Assembly: GCA_963803755.1 (NCBI GenBank)
Contig: CAWDNP010000011.1
Coordinates: forward strand, 62,001 to 126,000
From: CAVUPF01 sp963803755
GTDB taxonomy: Bacteria; Actinomycetota; Thermoleophilia; Solirubrobacterales; 70-9
Length of the DNA stretch: 64,000 nt
Reading direction: 5' to 3'
The notes beneath the pieces are model-generated. The model did no database searches and had not been told where the DNA came from. It saw only the letters and a program-made list of their open reading frames with translations. The translations under genes were made by a program, and so were the position numbers. This document shows positions 52,724-61,545 of this stretch, in pieces (positions within the stretch are counted from its first letter, which is position 1; each line of letters begins with the position of its first letter).

Positions 52724-53347
52724 CTATTTAACTGCTTTCTGAGAGTCGTCAATTGCTGGATATAGCTGCTCCAGGAGTGGGCCAAGGTCGTCTAGGGCCT
52801 TCTCCATGGCGGAAAGACAGCCTTTGATGTCCTCTGCTGACATTCCGCGATCGAAGATGGTCGCCTTCGTGTTACGAGCAGTCTCTACTGATGCCGCCAA
52901 CAAAGCTAGGGCCTCGTGTTTCTCACCAAAACGCTGCTGGACCAGGGCCTTGGCCTCCGATGCGAGATGGCGCCACTCAGTCAGAGATCGGCGTGCTGCG
53001 TCGCTGTTCTGAGGAGGGTTCGCGGCCTCCTCGAACTCGTCCGCGAGTCTGCGCATTTGAACTATGTCAATGCCTAGACGGCTCGCCGCCACGCCGAGAA
53101 GCGTCTGATGAACTGCCTCGCGTGTCGCTCTGGTGGCGTGCTGGGTCTTGCGAATCTCCAAGAGGGCTGTCGTGAAGCCGGCGAGAGAAATGACGACACC
53201 TACGGCAGCAAGCCATTCGCCGACCTCCCAGCTCTTGCGAATACCGAAATACGCAGCGAGTCCACCCCCGACTATCAGGATGGCTACACCGGCTAACCAC
53301 TCCTGTCCGGTCCACCAGTGATTCTCGACTGATCCGCTTGATTCCAA
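52724..53347 (-). CDS. Two-helix membrane protein with cytoplasmic helical domain
   Basis: 207 residues. Two membrane segments near the N-terminus (WLAGVAILIVGGGLAAYFGI and WLAAVGVVISLAGFTTALL). The rest is helical and charged (ATREAVHQTLLGVAASRLGI, QMRRLADEFEEAANPPQN, WRHLASEAKALVQQRFGEKH). Two N-terminal membrane helices plus a soluble helical domain is the shape of SLATT/2TM-type effectors of nucleotide-signalled conflict systems, but no such motif is proven. Forms an operon with 52361. Confidence 0.65.
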   Translation of the reverse strand: MESSGSVENHWWTGQEWLAGVAILIVGGGLAAYFGIRKSWEVGEWLAAVGVVISLAGFTTALLEIRKTQHATRATREAVHQTLLGVAASRLGIDIVQMRRLADEFEEAANPPQNSDAARRSLTEWRHLASEAKALVQQRFGEKHEALALLAASVETARNTKATIFDRGMSAEDIKGCLSAMEKALDDLGPLLEQLYPAIDDSQKAVK

Positions 53348-53439
53348 GGTTAGGAGCCTAGGTCACGATCTGAATTCGCGCAATATTCCGTCCGCTGAAT
53401 TCCATATGACGACGTCATACAGCGGCGAGCGGGGAGAAA

Positions 53440-53649
53440 ATGGCCAAGAAAGGCAAGAGCAACAAGCCGATGGAAGCATTCGCAATCTGGCGAGGTGAGG
53501 AGGGAGCAGTTCTGGAGCGTGTCGCCGTTGAGCATGACGTGACGGTCTCCTAGGTGCTTCGGCAGGCGGCGAAGTTCTACGCCGAGAACGTTGGCAAGTG
53601 GGTGGATGAGCGGATGGGCAAGGGTGACGGGTTGGTGGACGGATCGTAG
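53440..53649 (+). pseudogene. Small RHH-like gene interrupted by an amber codon
   Basis: ATG 53440 follows GGGAG. The frame reads AKKGKSNKPMEAFAIWRGEE, GAVLERVAVEHDVTVS, TAG (53551-53553), then VLRQAAKFYAENVGKWVDER, MGKGDGLVDGS and a stop at 53647. The two parts make one coherent 69-residue small basic protein with a helix-turn-helix-like centre around VSxVLRQAAKFYA. A single base change (for example TAG from GAG) explains the break. Confidence 0.5.
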
Positions 53650-53850
53650 GCTGAAACGACGAGCATGCCGCGGCTCGATTTGTCTCGGTGGAGGAGGGGG
53701 TCGAGGGGGTCTTCCCACGTCGACGGCGAGCATCGGGCCGAGGAGGAGCGGATCACCCGTCCCCGTTCTCAAGATCGGCTTCCTGCGGCGCTACTGCCCT
53801 TTAAAGGGGCATACAGGCCCGACCGGGAGCGCGTCGAATACAGTCAACCC

Positions 53851-54522
53851 ATGAAGCCATCGCGTGGGGCATATCCGGCTGACCGGGCTGCCGCACTCTC
53901 GGGTGTCCCGATCTCTACCGTGCATTACTGGGCGAGGAAGGAGATCCTCGCGCCTTCGATATCTCCTGAGCGGCTGAAGCTCTGGTCATATCCAGATCTG
54001 ATGGGGCTTCGGATCATCTACTGGCTGCGTCATGAGAAGACCGGAGACGATGGGCAAGAGGTGCCGGCAAGCACAATGCCGAAGGTCAAGGCGGTTCTTG
54101 AGCAGCTATCGGATATGGACCTTGCGCTTTGGTCAGAGGAGCACGGCCCCCGGGTCCGTGTCGATCTCGCGGGGAAGATCCTCGTCACCGAGGGTCCGCA
54201 CCCCGAGGACGCATCGGGGCAGGCAGTCCTCGCTGGAAGTGGGGAACTGGATGTACTTGAGCCCTTCCCCACGAAACAGGGCAAGGGACCGCATCTGGTC
54301 CATCCGCGACCGATGCTGCGAATCGTTCCCGGCAAGCTCGGGGGCTCGCCACACGTTGTCCACACCCGTCTTGAGTCGAAGGCCATTGGCGCTCTTGCGC
54401 TGCGAGGGATGGACACCGGGAAGATCTTCAAGCTGTATCCGCGCTTCAACAAGACAGCGATCCGCCAAGCGATCGATTTAGAGGTCCAACTAGAGCGGAA
54501 CCTTCACCCCGTCGCGGCATGA
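53851..54522 (+). CDS. VapB45-like antitoxin (MerR-like HTH + DUF433)
   Basis: 223 residues from ATG 53851; an upstream extension to 53665 is less likely. The N-terminus, RGAYPADRAAALSGVPISTV with HYWARKEILAPSI, is a MerR-like helix-turn-helix; WSYPDLMGLRIIYWLRHE follows. The C-terminus, SKAIGALALRGMDTGKIFKL, YPRFNKTAIRQAIDLEVQLE, is a DUF433 HTH. The same two-part layout is described for mycobacterial VapB45. It would bind operator DNA and the toxin encoded four bases downstream. Confidence 0.78.
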   Translation: MKPSRGAYPADRAAALSGVPISTVHYWARKEILAPSISPERLKLWSYPDLMGLRIIYWLRHEKTGDDGQEVPASTMPKVKAVLEQLSDMDLALWSEEHGPRVRVDLAGKILVTEGPHPEDASGQAVLAGSGELDVLEPFPTKQGKGPHLVHPRPMLRIVPGKLGGSPHVVHTRLESKAIGALALRGMDTGKIFKLYPRFNKTAIRQAIDLEVQLERNLHPVAA

Positions 54523-54526
54523 GCCG

Positions 54527-55042
54527 ATGGCTCGCCTCTTCTCTCTCGACCATAACTTTCCCGAGCCAATCGTGGAGGTTCTGAGCGAGGTCCAAGAAGG
54601 CGGTGACGCGGAGTTGGTCTCAGTCAGCGACATCGATCCCCGGATGCCAGATCTCGAAGACTGGGAGATCATGCTCGCGCTTCATCATCACGAGCGGCCG
54701 TGGGACGGACTGATCACCACCGACAGCTCGATTCTTAATCAGCCACCCGAGCTGTCCGTTCTCTTGCAGACGAAACTGACCTTGATTGTTGCGATGGGTG
54801 CCGGGGACGACCCGATCAAGGCCACCGGTCTGCTCTTCGCATATCTGGCCGGCATCTGCGGACGCACGGATCCCGCCACGCCGCAGGTCTGGAAGCTCTC
54901 GGCAGCGAACCGTCCTGCCCAAAAGCCGTGGGACGAGCTGAAGCGAGCAGCCGATCATCAGCATCGAAGCGTTGGGGATCTGTGGCGGGAGAATCGACTC
55001 AGCGAGGAAGAGTTTGCTGTCAACCCGCTCGCTGAAGTTTGA
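54527..55042 (+). CDS. VapC45-like PIN-domain toxin
   Basis: 171 residues. MARLFSLDHNFPEPIVEVLS has the first Asp (LDHNFP, usual for DUF5615/PIN-like toxins), DLEDWEIMLALHHHERPWDG the central acidic patch, and LITTDSSILNQPPELSVLLQ the TxD-x-x-(I/L) site. The C-terminal ~60 residues (GRTDPATPQVWKLSAANRPA) are an extra helical tail. It is expected to be an RNase, held by the preceding antitoxin. Confidence 0.78.
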   Translation: MARLFSLDHNFPEPIVEVLSEVQEGGDAELVSVSDIDPRMPDLEDWEIMLALHHHERPWDGLITTDSSILNQPPELSVLLQTKLTLIVAMGAGDDPIKATGLLFAYLAGICGRTDPATPQVWKLSAANRPAQKPWDELKRAADHQHRSVGDLWRENRLSEEEFAVNPLAEV

Positions 55043-55126
55043 CTGAACAATTGTCCAGGGAATGACTAGCGAGGTACTTTGATGAGTTCACCCGAGGGCT
55101 TAAGCACGCGAGAGTGTAGGGAGGAC

Positions 55127-55456
55127 TCAATATGGGTGTTGCGGGAGCGCGGTCAGGTCCTCTTCCCTTGAAGGCATAGCTCGTCCGGACAAGCGAGAGG
55201 GGCAGTGGGGCAATGAGAGAAGGTCATTCTCGGTGGTCTTATCGGGGTCAGTGCGGAGGTACTTACGGCCGTCGCGTTCCGCCACTACGACTGGTATGCG
55301 TTCGACACCTACTTCGACGTAATAGTTGGCGCCGTCTTCGATCTCGCCGATTGCCGTGTCCTCACACTCAGTCCAGCCGTGTAGACCACCGACTCCGGCG
55401 ATGCGGGTGTCGGGGTCCTCAGCATCGGGGGTGATGCAGGTGATCCGGATTGCCAT
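55127..55456 (-). CDS. DUF3892 protein
   Basis: 109 residues. MAIRITCITPDAEDPDTRIA, GVGGLHGWTECEDTAIGEIE, DGANYYVEVGVERIPVVVAE, GRKYLRTDPDKTTENDLLSL, PHCPS is the complete DUF3892 pattern (R-I-T-C at the start, GG, ylrT-D, nnLl-LP-C). About 20 residues after the PHCPS differ from its paralogue. It follows the secreted protein gene at 55517 by 60 bases. Function unknown. Confidence 0.8.
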   Translation of the reverse strand: MAIRITCITPDAEDPDTRIAGVGGLHGWTECEDTAIGEIEDGANYYVEVGVERIPVVVAERDGRKYLRTDPDKTTENDLLSLPHCPSRLSGRAMPSREEDLTALPQHPY

Positions 55457-55516
55457 CGCTATCGGGTCGCTTGTCGTTTAGATCCTTTGGGGTGAAGCGG
55501 CTGAAGCCCGTCTGCC

Positions 55517-56311
55517 CTACCCCCTCACCTTGCAGGTCTTGTTGAGTTCGTTTGACATCTTTACCCCGCCTTCGAATTCATAGGTCGCCTTGGCGAGGTC
55601 AAAGCCGACCTGGTTTACCCCCTTGGGGGCCGGGCAGTTGGCAGAGGCATAGCTCTCGGCGTGCCCGTGGACGGTGTAGCGGCGGCCCAGGGTCATGAAG
55701 AAGCTCGAGATCTCCCCGTAGCCGGAGGCGATCGGGGGCAGGGTCGCGTCTAAGGCAGTGCCGAAGGTGCCGTGGGCCTTCTTTACCTGGAAGACGATCA
55801 CGTAGGTGAGCGAGAGCGGCGCCTGGCTGGAGACCTGGGCGAAGATCGCCGGGCGGCCCTTGTAGGTGCCGTTGAAGGCGAGCATGCCGCCGATCGAGAG
55901 GAAGGGTTCCTGGCTCGGGAAGGCGATCCGCGAGGTGACGTTGCCGTGGCCGATCAGGGCGGGGCCGCAGACGCGTTTTGCGGTCGCCCCGGTGCCGGTT
56001 GAGATCGAGGCCAGGTTGCAGGTCGGAAGGCCCTTGGAGGAGAGCCTGCCGTGGCCGTTTATCTCCAGCGAGATCCGCTGCAGTCGGGGCGGGACAGACT
56101 TGTCGGTGGTTTTGATCGAGCCGTTCATTTCGACCGTCACCGGGGCCTGCCTTGAGCGGGGCAGGGTCGAGGGGCGGATGCCGCCGTTAAAGGAGACCTG
56201 CAGGTCTCCTTTCTGGGAGAGACCCGCCTGGGCTGCGGCGGCGAGGACCAGCACCGCCAGGAGGGCGGCGCTGGCGGCGAGCGCAGTTTTCTTCTTTGTT
56301 CCCTGCCTCAT
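55517..56311 (-). CDS. Secreted beta-sandwich protein (repeat-family relative)
   Basis: 264 residues. Signal peptide to about 29 (ALAASAALLAVLVLAAAAQA). Then QKGDLQVSFNGGIRPSTLPR, ISLEINGHGRLSSKGLPTCN, KRVCGPALIGHGNVTSRIAF, MLAFNGTYKGRPAIFAQVSS, LPPIASGYGEISSFFMTLGR, and a Cys near the end (NKTCKVRG). Strand-rich with four Cys. The last domain is shared with the remnant at 46464. Probably wall-associated. The DUF3892 gene follows on the same strand. Confidence 0.72.
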   Translation of the reverse strand: MRQGTKKKTALAASAALLAVLVLAAAAQAGLSQKGDLQVSFNGGIRPSTLPRSRQAPVTVEMNGSIKTTDKSVPPRLQRISLEINGHGRLSSKGLPTCNLASISTGTGATAKRVCGPALIGHGNVTSRIAFPSQEPFLSIGGMLAFNGTYKGRPAIFAQVSSQAPLSLTYVIVFQVKKAHGTFGTALDATLPPIASGYGEISSFFMTLGRRYTVHGHAESYASANCPAPKGVNQVGFDLAKATYEFEGGVKMSNELNKTCKVRG

Positions 56312-56596
56312 CGGATCTCCTGAGCGGGCCAGGGGGTAGACGCAGGCGTAGGCATGGTCGGCGAAGGCCGTTTCATCCCTACCTTCATTCTCTCTTCTCC
56401 ACGTTCATGGTTGCGGGTTCCAGGAATGAAACCCGGGAACTCACATCAAAGGTTCGCTTCCCCACTGCCCAGCGAGGCAGTTTATCGACCTAGCGGTGCC
56501 CGTGCCTGATGCGCTTGGCTTTCTTGGCCTTCGCTTTGCAGGCGGTCTCGATAGGCGGCAAGTTCTGCTTTGGAGCGGGCCAGGGCTTCGCCTGCG

Positions 56597-57160
56597 GCAG
56601 GCTCTCCGAGGGCTCGGAGGCCGGCCTTGCGCCACATGTTTTTTGGGGCAGCCCACTCGCAGTGCGAGTGGGCTTAGTCAGGGGGGATGGGAGAGGTGAG
56701 CGGCTTTGGAATGGGGATTGCCGGGGGTTGGGGGCGGCCGGGGCGTTCGGAGGCTCGGGCGGAGGTTTGGTCTCAGGGTTGGTCGCAGCCCAGATTTTGC
56801 CTCGCAGACCCTCATCCCGGGATGAGGGTCTGCTCGGGGAATCGCTGGGCGCTTCGCGGAAGCTCCCAGCGGGCTGTGATCCGGGGCTTCGCTTGCGAAG
56901 CGCCGGATCACTGGGGCCGCTGCTCGGGCCTGACGCTCTCAGACGGCGTGGCGGATGGATCCCGGGAATCCCTCCACCCCACGCCGGCTTCGGGCGTGGC
57001 GGGCCGAGCAGGGTGGGTTCCGAGAAGCTCCGCCGCCGCTTGACTTTGGCGCCAGGCCGCTCACTGGCCTCTTTCTTCCTGAAGGAGGCCAGTGAGTGGA
57101 CGGCGCTCGTTTGAGAGCGGCGGGGTTCGAGGGCCTGTAGTGAGGCCGGGGCGTGGGTGG
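56597..57160. repeat. Hairpin-rich non-coding repeat, copy 2
   Basis: Same order of hairpins as copy 1. The last stem is CCGCTCACTGGCCTC (57057-57071) with GAGGCCAGTGAGTGG (57085-57099): relative to copy 1 the A-T pair in the middle is replaced by G-C on both strands, and one outer pair becomes G-T, so pairing is kept. The 12-bp hairpin has C for T in its loop. The interval 56312-57513 has no supported gene. Confidence 0.8.
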
Positions 57161-57513
57161 GGCCCCCGACTTCGGACTCGGTGGGCCTAGCAGGGTTGGC
57201 GATTCGCGGTCAGTAAACAGATGGGGGTGGCGGTGACTTCGGCGGTAGCAATCGGGCGGAGACGGCGCTGTGCGGAAGACTCGCTCTTGTGCCTACAACG
57301 AAACTTGAGGCATCAGATGACTTGACGCTCCCCCAGGTCAGGGCCGCGAGGGCGGAGTGCTAGCGGATCGTTTGCGGCATGACTGCCTCCAGCTCTATGG
57401 CTGCCCAGCACGTCTTTGCCACATCAAAGCCATGACGAGAGGGCGAGGTCGCATGACTAAGCTCGCTGGCTGACGTTGCAAGGTGCGCTTCTTTTGCTTT
57501 GCTTCATGGTGAG

Positions 57514-58383
57514 ATGGCGCATTTACTGTTTCTAGACGAGTCCGGTCAGGACCAAAACCAGTCTCCGTATGAGGTGCTGGCCGGATTCGCAATCGAGGAC
57601 AGGCAGCTATGGCCGCTGATCCAAGCTATCCAGGCCTTGGAGGTTTCACACTTCGGCCAACGCTACGCAGCTGGTGACCGTGAGCTGAAGGCCAAGAAAC
57701 TTCTCAAGCGCAAGACGTTCAGACACGCTGCGCAGCTTGCGCCGATTGAAATGAACTCGCGGACTCCGCTGGCGCATGGATGTCTGACCGACGGTCCATC
57801 GGCTTCGCGAGAGGAAATCACGGCGCTCGCGCAGGCGAAGATCGCGTTCTGTCGCGAGGTGCTGAAGGCGACTCGCGAAGCCGGCGGCGCAGTCTTTGCA
57901 GCAATGATTCCGAAGACAGCACCTCGCACCAGCGGAGATTTCTTGCGCAAGGACTACGCGTTCATCTTCGAGCGCTACTTCTATTTCCTCGAGGATCGTG
58001 GAAACGACGTTGGCCTGATCGTCTTCGATGAGCTGGAGCGCTCTCAGAGCCATCTGCTCGTCGATCAGATGCATCGTTACTTCCTCCATACAAGCACGGG
58101 AATGGAGCGAGCCCGACTGGTAGTCCCGGAGCCTTTCTTCGTTCACAGTGAGCTGACGACAGGCGTTCAGGTAGCCGACCTGCTGGCCTACACGATCGCG
58201 TGGGCAGTGCGTTTCACCGGGCAAGACGAGGCACCTCGATCCGAGATGTCTGAGCTCGCAGATTTGACCGTCGCCCTGCGGTATGACGCGGTTCGCGATC
58301 TCCCATTCCGGCCGCGATTCCGAATCTACGGGATTGCACGAATCAATGATCTTCGCCCATTAGAAGAACAAGATCTTGCCTAA
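57514..58383 (+). CDS. DUF3800 protein
   Basis: 289 residues from ATG 57514 (a TTG at 57499 is possible). HLLFLDESGQDQ is the opening DESG of DUF3800, YEVLAGFAIED follows; the C-terminal half has VGLIVFDELERSQSHLLVDQ, FFVHSELTTGVQVADLLAYT, the conserved (D/S)-x-x-x-x-x-QxADLxAY motif. An RNase H-like fold with acidic residues is predicted for this family, often found on mobile and defence islands. Flanked by the hairpin-rich repeat and a DUF3892 gene. Confidence 0.83.
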   Translation: MAHLLFLDESGQDQNQSPYEVLAGFAIEDRQLWPLIQAIQALEVSHFGQRYAAGDRELKAKKLLKRKTFRHAAQLAPIEMNSRTPLAHGCLTDGPSASREEITALAQAKIAFCREVLKATREAGGAVFAAMIPKTAPRTSGDFLRKDYAFIFERYFYFLEDRGNDVGLIVFDELERSQSHLLVDQMHRYFLHTSTGMERARLVVPEPFFVHSELTTGVQVADLLAYTIAWAVRFTGQDEAPRSEMSELADLTVALRYDAVRDLPFRPRFRIYGIARINDLRPLEEQDLA

Positions 58384-58507
58384 CTAGCCAGAAACGGCTA
58401 AATTGCCGTTGGAGGCTTTGCACGGCTCTGCCGGGCATTGCCTTTTTTTATGGCTGCTGCGCAGGCCCAGCTTTGCTCCCCGGACGCAATACGGGGTTGT
58501 CTTGCAG

Positions 58508-58804
58508 CTACGACTTTGTTGTTGCCTTGAGTTGTGCTGCGCCGGGCACTGATGGGCAGTGGGGGAGGGAGAGGAGGTTGTTCTCGGTGGTCTTGTCGGG
58601 GTCGGTGCGGAGGTATTTGCGGCCGTCTTGCTGGGCGACGACTACGAGTACGCGCTCGTCACCTACTTCTACGTAATAGTTGGCGCCGTCTTCGATCTCG
58701 CCGATAACTACGTCCTCGCTCAACGTCCAGCCCATTCCGCCGACGCTCTCGATACGGCTATCGGAGAGGCTTCCGTCAACTATGCAGGTGATCCGTAGTG
58801 CCAC
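58508..58804 (-). CDS. DUF3892 protein (paralogue)
   Basis: 98 residues from GTG 58804, two bases after the stop of the large secreted protein gene, hence co-translated. ALRITCIVDGSLSDSRIESV, GGMGWTLSEDVVIGEIEDGA, NYYVEVGDERVLVVVAQQDG, RKYLRTDPDKTTENNLLSLP. Very similar to 55127 between GEIEDGANYYVEVG and SLPHCPS. The coupling suggests that DUF3892 works with the secreted family, although nothing in the small protein indicates export. Confidence 0.82.
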   Translation of the reverse strand: MALRITCIVDGSLSDSRIESVGGMGWTLSEDVVIGEIEDGANYYVEVGDERVLVVVAQQDGRKYLRTDPDKTTENNLLSLPHCPSVPGAAQLKATTKS

Positions 58805-58806
58805 CG

Positions 58807-61545
58807 CTAGCGCACGTGTGTTCTGCGGCGTTTGGCGCTATGCCGCTTCGGCTTCTTCTTTGCCGGACAGGCGGTCTTGGCCTTGACCTGCTGGGTGAGA
58901 GTCTTGCCGTTTTGGCCGTCGATTTCGACCGTCGAGGCCACCGCGGAGGAGCAGAGGCTTTCGGTGTTTGAGAGGTAGCCCTGGCCGCCTCCGTAGAGGG
59001 TGAGGCGGAAGTGGCCGATCGGGACGTCGGGGACTACTGGGATCAGGGTGCGCAGCCGCCCGCCGGCGACCGTGGTGGAGATCCCTTCGGGCATCACCGT
59101 CACCTGGCCGCTCAAGATGAAGACGACGTGGGGCAACTTCCCGAAGCCGGAGACCGCGTAGGCGGAGCCTTCGAGGGGCTTTTCGAGCAGCGGAGTTTCG
59201 TCGATCACGGTGCCGATCGCGGCTTTGCCCTTGCACTGGTCTGCGGCCAGTTCGGAGCGGTCGCAGAGGTTGCCGAGGTGTTCCTGGTCGATCTCCAAGG
59301 CCTTCGGCAACGTCACCGCCACCGATTTGATGTTGGCGTCGCCGGGCTGGGTGTCCAGGTCGAACTGCAAGCTCGGCTCCTTGCCACGCTGGGTCGCCTT
59401 GTGGCTGCCGAGCTGGGTAATCGTCATCTTCGGGGCGAAGGGCAGCGTGTAGCAGTTGACGGCGGTGAAGGGCGAGGTGAAGCTGACGGCGGTCCCTTGG
59501 TCCCCTACCCCTTCGGATGTGGTGTGGAATTCCGAGCAGTTGGTGGGATTGATCATGAAGCGTTCGCGGTTGATGTCGACGGCGATTTCGCGCAGGCGCA
59601 GCGGCACACCCCCGATGATCTCGGGAATCGCCTCGGAGTCGGCGATGACGTGAGCGTCGGTGGGGTCTATATGGAGGGCAACGCGGACGACGACGGTGCC
59701 GTAGTCATAGGGGCCGGCTAATGCGGGCGTGATCACCGCCAATGAAAGAGGCGCACCCTGGAAGGGTCCGGAGAGGTAGATCTCACCGACGGCGTGGAAG
59801 GGGTGAGAGCCGGGGCCGGCGGCGACGTTGCTTGTGCCGATCTCCGAGCTGGCAGGGCAGCTCGGGTCAGCCTGCTCGGTGCGGCCGGGGGTGTTGGCGG
59901 CGGCGAGGACATCGGCTTCGGGGCAGTAGGTGACGCCGTGAAGGTTCGCCGTCAGGCCGGGCGGCATGGTGAAGTTGAGATGACCGAGGTACTGATCGCC
60001 GTCTTCGCGGTTCAGCGTGAGGTCGAAAGAGGAGTAAGCGCCAGCATCAGGGTTGGAGGAGCCTGCGGCGAGACGCGGGGCAAAGGGACGTATCTGGCCA
60101 GGGCACTCGGCGCCGTGGGGGGCCGAGGAGAGGCCGAAGACCTGCGTGGAGTGACTATCGGGCAAGGCTTCGTCCCAGGGAAAGTAATGGCCGGCGATCG
60201 AATATATAGTGCATGCCGTGGGGGTCGCGAACAGCGCCCTTTCGCCGGCAAACAGGTGGATGTCGAATTCTTCGAAGGGAAGCTGGGGTAGGTCTTCGAA
60301 GTAGGCGGTCACCTGGCCGGTTTCGGGATTCGGCCTGAACGAGCCCACGAGCTTGATGTTCATCCCAGAGCCCGCGAATATCAGGAACAGCCGGTACTGA
60401 TTGCCCGGTTCTGGTTCGCCGATATAGACGGAGCCGACAAGCTGCCCGCTTAAGGCCGGCGAGCTGACGCTCACCGTTCCGATCTTGGCGCTGTCGGGAC
60501 ATTCGGCCGGTCCTTCGGAGTTGAATCTCGCCTGTTCGTTGGCGCACTTCGCCTGGCCGTCGGCGGCGTCGGGGTTGATCGTGAGGCCAGGGGGCAGGGT
60601 GAGGCTGGTCGACTTGAGCTCCGAGGGCGAAGCCGCGAATTCCTCGAACTGCTGGGCGCTGAGGCTGATATTGAGCCCAGTCGCCGAGTCGGTTTCGGTG
60701 GAAGTGAGGCTTGTCCGGAGGATCGGTTTGAAGGTCTCGCTTTCACATTCACCAATTGGCGGATAGCTTGCGGTCGCCTGGGTACGTTGGCCCGCGTCCC
60801 GGTAAGTTTCAACTTCGAGGCTCGTAGTCAAGGGTTGGCCGGTGCAGGTGGTTGGGTTATCGGTGAGCGGAGCAACGGGAAGGCTGGAGGAGGCGCCAGC
60901 GCAGCTGGCTTCGGCGCTGCCTGGGCAGCCGGCTGGCTGGCCCGGTGATCCTTTGGGAAAGCGCTGGGCGTTGTGGCCGACTTCGGAGGGAAGGCCCCAA
61001 AAAGTAAGCGTGGCCCCGGCAAGGGGAGCGAGTTGGGTGAGGTCGCGCACCGCGAAGCTGAGGCCGTAGTCGGCAGCGGTGCGAACCGTGACCGGGATCG
61101 TGACGGGGATGTCCAGGGTGGGGACGATGAAGGCGAAGAGCGCCGTTTCCTGAGACTGGGGAACGATGTCATAGATCGGAGCGGTGCCGAGCAGATCGGC
61201 GGCGCTCCCCGCGTAGTTCGCGTAAACGGTGATCAGGCCAGCCTGAGAGTTGGAGGGACACTGGTCGAGGGCGAGATCGGATGGATTGCACTGGGTGATC
61301 GCGTTGGGATTGCCGAAGAGGCCGCGGGGAGCGTTGAAGACCACGTTCTCGGCGGTTTCAGGCTGACCCGGCGCCTGCAAGGAGAAGCTGGCGAGGAGAT
61401 CAGGATGCCCGCCCGCCTGGGAGGTCGAGCTGGTCGTTTCGAAGAAATTGATCTGCTCGGTCGCCCAGGCGGGAGCGGCGAGCGCCAAGAGGGCGAGCAG
61501 AGCGGCCGAGAAGGAGAGTGTGAGGCGGAGAGCGTGAAGGCGCAT
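58807..61545 (-). CDS. Large secreted repeat-family protein
   Basis: 912 residues from ATG 61545; the frame is open 85 codons further but RLHALRLTLSFSAALLALLA with PAWA is a clear signal peptide and the ATG overlaps the upstream stop (TGATG). The body has an N-terminal domain (QAGGHPDLLASFSLQAPGQP, VVFNAPRGLFGNPNAITQCN) and three further beta-rich segments with recurring motifs: LPPGLTINPDAADGQAKC, SAKIGTVSVSSPALSGQLVG, VGSVYIGEPEPGNQYRLFLI; GEIYLSGPFQGAPLSLAVIT; NINREx-FMINPTNCSEF; EKPLEGSAYAVSGFGKLPHV. It ends in a basic tail (KKKPKRHSAKRRRTHVR). Many Cys. Related proteins: 1-1270, 47058. Function unknown; exported. Confidence 0.8.
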   Translation of the reverse strand: MRLHALRLTLSFSAALLALLALAAPAWATEQINFFETTSSTSQAGGHPDLLASFSLQAPGQPETAENVVFNAPRGLFGNPNAITQCNPSDLALDQCPSNSQAGLITVYANYAGSAADLLGTAPIYDIVPQSQETALFAFIVPTLDIPVTIPVTVRTAADYGLSFAVRDLTQLAPLAGATLTFWGLPSEVGHNAQRFPKGSPGQPAGCPGSAEASCAGASSSLPVAPLTDNPTTCTGQPLTTSLEVETYRDAGQRTQATASYPPIGECESETFKPILRTSLTSTETDSATGLNISLSAQQFEEFAASPSELKSTSLTLPPGLTINPDAADGQAKCANEQARFNSEGPAECPDSAKIGTVSVSSPALSGQLVGSVYIGEPEPGNQYRLFLIFAGSGMNIKLVGSFRPNPETGQVTAYFEDLPQLPFEEFDIHLFAGERALFATPTACTIYSIAGHYFPWDEALPDSHSTQVFGLSSAPHGAECPGQIRPFAPRLAAGSSNPDAGAYSSFDLTLNREDGDQYLGHLNFTMPPGLTANLHGVTYCPEADVLAAANTPGRTEQADPSCPASSEIGTSNVAAGPGSHPFHAVGEIYLSGPFQGAPLSLAVITPALAGPYDYGTVVVRVALHIDPTDAHVIADSEAIPEIIGGVPLRLREIAVDINRERFMINPTNCSEFHTTSEGVGDQGTAVSFTSPFTAVNCYTLPFAPKMTITQLGSHKATQRGKEPSLQFDLDTQPGDANIKSVAVTLPKALEIDQEHLGNLCDRSELAADQCKGKAAIGTVIDETPLLEKPLEGSAYAVSGFGKLPHVVFILSGQVTVMPEGISTTVAGGRLRTLIPVVPDVPIGHFRLTLYGGGQGYLSNTESLCSSAVASTVEIDGQNGKTLTQQVKAKTACPAKKKPKRHSAKRRRTHVR

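Noticed and set aside
58393..58410. Hairpin AACGGC-TAAATT-GCCGTT after the DUF3800 gene
   Set aside because: Only 6 bp and the T run lies about 35 bases further on, so it was not called a terminator.
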